Positions 62,103 through 64,000 of a stretch of 64,000 nt of DNA are shown here, one piece after another. The stretch comes from CAZWSX01 sp964636985 (GTDB lineage: Bacteria; Planctomycetota; Planctomycetia; Pirellulales; Pirellulaceae). The stretch is taken from NCBI GenBank assembly GCA_964636985.1, contig CAZWSX010000011.1, positions 1 through 64,000 on the forward strand, read 5' to 3'. The notes beneath the pieces are model-generated. The model saw nothing but the letters and a program-made list of their open reading frames with translations. It did no database searches and was not told where the DNA came from. The position numbers and the translations under genes are program-made. Each line of letters begins with the position of its first letter. The stretch's first letter is position 1.

Positions 62103-62191
62103 TCGATTACTCCAGATGGCGGGGCAGTTGATTCAATAGTGGTGGCGACTCGAGTCGTAGCAACTTAGTTCGGCTGCTCCGGCACACAACT

Positions 62192-62614
62192 TTACAGCAT
62201 CGCTCGGCGTCGCTCATTGCCTGCTTGAGCGAGGTAGGCTTTGATTCTCGACCAATACTGCTCGCGCCAAGCGAGTTCAGTCTCAGGGATCAGATCTTTT
62301 GGTACGCCGCGATGCGTCAGCACGAGTTCCGTGCCGCCATCATTCGTGGGAGCTAGGGTCACAGCCGCCATAGAAAAGATGCCTTCGGGAAACCGTCGAT
62401 GGCGCCAAGCCTGAACGATTCGTTGACCCGGAATCAGATCGACGTTGATCCCGGAGACGTCGTTCCCACTGACCGAAAACGTCCCGCCAATCTTGCGACT
62501 GATCGTCGCCTTCCTGCCGGTCACGGCTGAGTGCTTCTTCGAGTCTGCGAGGAGATCGTAAACGGTCGCCGGTGGGGCGTTGAACTTCACGCGTTGCTTG
62601 ATGGTCTTACACAT
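62192..62614 (-). CDS. SRPBCC/AHSA1-like ligand-binding protein
   Basis: The protein has the START-like pattern of the AHSA1 group: KQRVKFNAPPATVYDLLADS near the start, SKKHSAVTGRKATISRKIGG, FSVSGNDVSGINVDLIPGQR, IVQAWRHRRFPEGIFSMAAV and a final ELVLTHRGVPKDLI strand and helix. Such domains bind hydrophobic ligands or co-chaperone partners; the ligand is unknown. I use the ATG at 62614 (MCKTIKQR); the frame begins at 62632. It is transcribed towards the RidA gene, 89 bases apart, and may share its promoter. Confidence 0.8.
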   Translation of the reverse strand: MCKTIKQRVKFNAPPATVYDLLADSKKHSAVTGRKATISRKIGGTFSVSGNDVSGINVDLIPGQRIVQAWRHRRFPEGIFSMAAVTLAPTNDGGTELVLTHRGVPKDLIPETELAWREQYWSRIKAYLAQAGNERRRAML

Positions 62615-62759
62615 CGCTACATCCCGTGCCACTCAAAAAGAGTTGGCTGATAGGAAACATGGGACTGAATCACCACTCTGATGTTCGACGGAGCCGACTA
62701 ATTTACCACACCAGCCAACGCTTTCCGGGTGTGGTGCGGCACTACTCCTTCTCGGATGG

Positions 62760-62878
62760 CTGGCAGGAGAACTCTTGCCGAGGTCCGGGAGGCTGTCGGC
62801 CATGCGAACATCTCGATCACCTCGGCGTACCGGTATGTGGCGGTTGAAGGTGGGGGCGTCGGAAGCCTGTTTGATTAG
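62760..62878 (+). pseudogene. Tyrosine recombinase remnant 4 (C-terminal end)
   Basis: Translation (with one frame change at the start) reads RTLAEVREAVGHANISITSA followed by YRYVAVEGGGVGSLFD and a stop. This matches the last 40 codons of the 20833 integrase, including the tyrosine region. It begins at the LAGG codons. 62633-62759 holds no gene. Confidence 0.7.
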
Positions 62879-62952
62879 AATTGCCCTGATCGCCAGAAGT
62901 AGGCGTGCCCCTTCGGAATGTTATGCATCACCGAGCGCTGACGGGAGAAACC

Positions 62953-63681
62953 ATGGCCAGGCTGTCTTGGAAACGGTTCGTCGAAGGGCAAGAAGTCGAT
63001 CCCGGCAAATTCGCGCACACATTTTGGATATGGGGAGATCGGGTCTTCTGGGGCCACTACGAGATTCCTGGCGCCGATGCCACTTCGTTCGGCTGGCTGA
63101 ACGAGATATGGGCCTGCGACCGGGCGCATATTTACAACCATTACTCGCGAATCCGTGAAGCGGACTACGATTCATTCGAGGTCATCAATCCCCTGTTCGC
63201 TAGGGATAAACGAAACGTCTACTGCGTCTCGGGCATCTGTAAGCAATGCGATGTTACGACGTTCAAAGTGCTGGACGACGGCAAGTGCCAGTACCACGAG
63301 TCGCCCTGTGGCTATGCACGGGATCGGAACAACGTTTACTTCCACGACAGCGGCGAAGGCAATGCACGTCTGCTGCGGGGAGCCGACCCCAACAGCTTTC
63401 AAGTCCTCAAGCACGCCTTCGCAACGGACGGGCGGCACGTGTTCGTTTTCGGCCGGCGCATTTCCAAGGCCAAGCCGGAGTCGTTCAAAGTTTTGAACAG
63501 GTTCTACTCGCTCGACGAGTCGCGAGCCTATTATTTGGACTTCGAGATCATCGGTGCCGATTTGAAGACGTTCAAACCCATTACCAACGAGTACGCCAAG
63601 GACTCGCGGCGCGTCTACTGGCACCAATGGGTCGAGAAGGGAGCGAACCCCAACACGTTCAAACCTTCCGGCGATGCCTAG
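62953..63681 (+). CDS. DKNYY-repeat family protein
   Basis: The 242-residue protein is built of DKNYY-type repeats: CDRAHIYNHYSRIREADYDS, FARDKRNVYCVSG, YARDRNNVYFHDS, FATDGRHVFVFGRRISKAKP and YAKDSRRVYWHQWVEKGANP, each followed by a SFxVL or TFKPI strand. DKNYY proteins form beta-repeat structures of unknown function, often in phage- or host-interaction loci. I use the ATG at 62953, which has GGGAG six bases upstream; the frame is open from 62905. It is bracketed by two integrase fragments (62760 and 63697) in the same orientation, as if carried as a cassette. Confidence 0.85.
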   Translation: MARLSWKRFVEGQEVDPGKFAHTFWIWGDRVFWGHYEIPGADATSFGWLNEIWACDRAHIYNHYSRIREADYDSFEVINPLFARDKRNVYCVSGICKQCDVTTFKVLDDGKCQYHESPCGYARDRNNVYFHDSGEGNARLLRGADPNSFQVLKHAFATDGRHVFVFGRRISKAKPESFKVLNRFYSLDESRAYYLDFEIIGADLKTFKPITNEYAKDSRRVYWHQWVEKGANPNTFKPSGDA

Positions 63682-63696
63682 CCAGGACCTACGCCA

Positions 63697-63768
63697 GATC
63701 GTCTGGCCAAGCTGACCATCCACCACGGACGCCGCACGTTCATCTCACACGCTTTGGCCGGTGGTCGG
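63697..63768 (+). pseudogene. Tyrosine recombinase remnant 5
   Basis: Translation reads DRLAKLTIHHGRRTFISHAL and AGGR, matching the segment of the 20833 integrase that comes directly before the part kept in remnant 4. Similarity ends right after AGGR. Confidence 0.7.
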
Positions 63769-63897
63769 CCGCCTCACCTTGTCTTGCATGCCCTCGCGCT
63801 GGCGGTCGGACCCATGCGGAGGTTAGAGATGCCGTTGGCATTCTTTTGATAGCATGAAAACGGTTCCAGACGGACGGCTTTCCCTGGCCTGCTGCAC

Positions 63898-64000
63898 ATG
63901 TTCGACGGAGCAGACCTTCAAGTCTCCGAAGTGGTAGCCTTGGCCCTCTTGGCAGGGGCCTTCACGAGAACCCCAGGAGCAGCGCGCGATGCTATAAAAG
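63898..64000 (+). CDS. Possible partial gene at the right edge
   Basis: The frame from ATG 63898 (MFDGADLQVSEVVALALLAG) is open to the window end. The first 18 bases also occur at 62682-62699, where the frame stops after six codons. I do not recognise the product. 63769-63897 shows nothing else. Confidence 0.3.
   Translation, partial: MFDGADLQVSEVVALALLAGAFTRTPGAARDAIK

Noticed and set aside
1..64000. CRISPR arrays and rRNA genes
   Set aside because: No regularly spaced direct repeats of CRISPR type and no conserved rRNA segments were seen.

Overview
The window reads as part of a large conjugative-type plasmid, or a plasmid-derived integrated element, from a planctomycete (Pirellula-like). 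Support for the host comes from several protein types I associate with that phylum: the secreted protein at 32581-33384, the GETW-repeat protein at 13984-14711, the recurrent tyrosine recombinase remnants and the GC-rich coding style. Support for the plasmid nature is direct. There is a MobF relaxase cut by the left edge, a DarB-like methylase/helicase, several small plasmid-type genes, a ParA plus ribbon-helix-helix partition pair behind an array of AATCGTA repeats, and an RPA-family replication initiator whose stop codon lies inside the first of six iterons, followed by an AT-rich origin with a DnaA-box-like site.

Layout. 1-2.6 kb: relaxase and its accessory gene. 2.8-7.5 kb: cargo (N-acyl amino acid synthase-like acyltransferase, YfiR-like protein, TonB receptor, methyltransferase, SMR efflux protein). 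7.6-16.9 kb: hairpin cluster, giant DarB-like protein, small plasmid genes, and two copies of a strongly structured leader. 17.2-20 kb: par locus, rep gene and oriV. 20-26.4 kb: a mosaic of integrase fragments around a dihydroorotate-dehydrogenase-like gene and a pyruvate kinase, then a PAC2 gene cut by a transposon. 26.4-30.5 kb: a 4.15-kb transposon with TG...CA ends carrying two different DDE transposases, each paired with a small HTH/coiled-coil protein. 31-42.9 kb: a kinase-like protein, a TA-flanked MITE-like element, a complete Qat anti-phage operon (qatABCD), an unusual protease-like/acyl-CoA-dehydrogenase fusion and a lipase.

43.1-47.9 kb holds the most novel candidate system: an ECF sigma factor, a protein with an anti-sigma zinc motif fused to two phosphoribosyltransferase-like domains, and a Ser/Thr kinase with an unrecognised C-terminal half. 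48.8-60.0 kb is one long minus-strand cluster for arsenic and reactive sulfur handling: ArsR-type repressor with two matching operators, rhodaneses, a CstB-like persulfide dioxygenase, sulfide:quinone oxidoreductase, DsrE, two TauE/SafE permeases, CoA-disulfide reductase-rhodanese, ArsA and ArsD. 60-64 kb has an atypical tRNA-Leu(CAA)-like sequence, a triple RidA protein, a SRPBCC protein and a DKNYY-repeat gene bracketed by integrase fragments.

No rRNA gene and no CRISPR array was seen. All identifications are by reading motifs and recalling families; no database search was possible.
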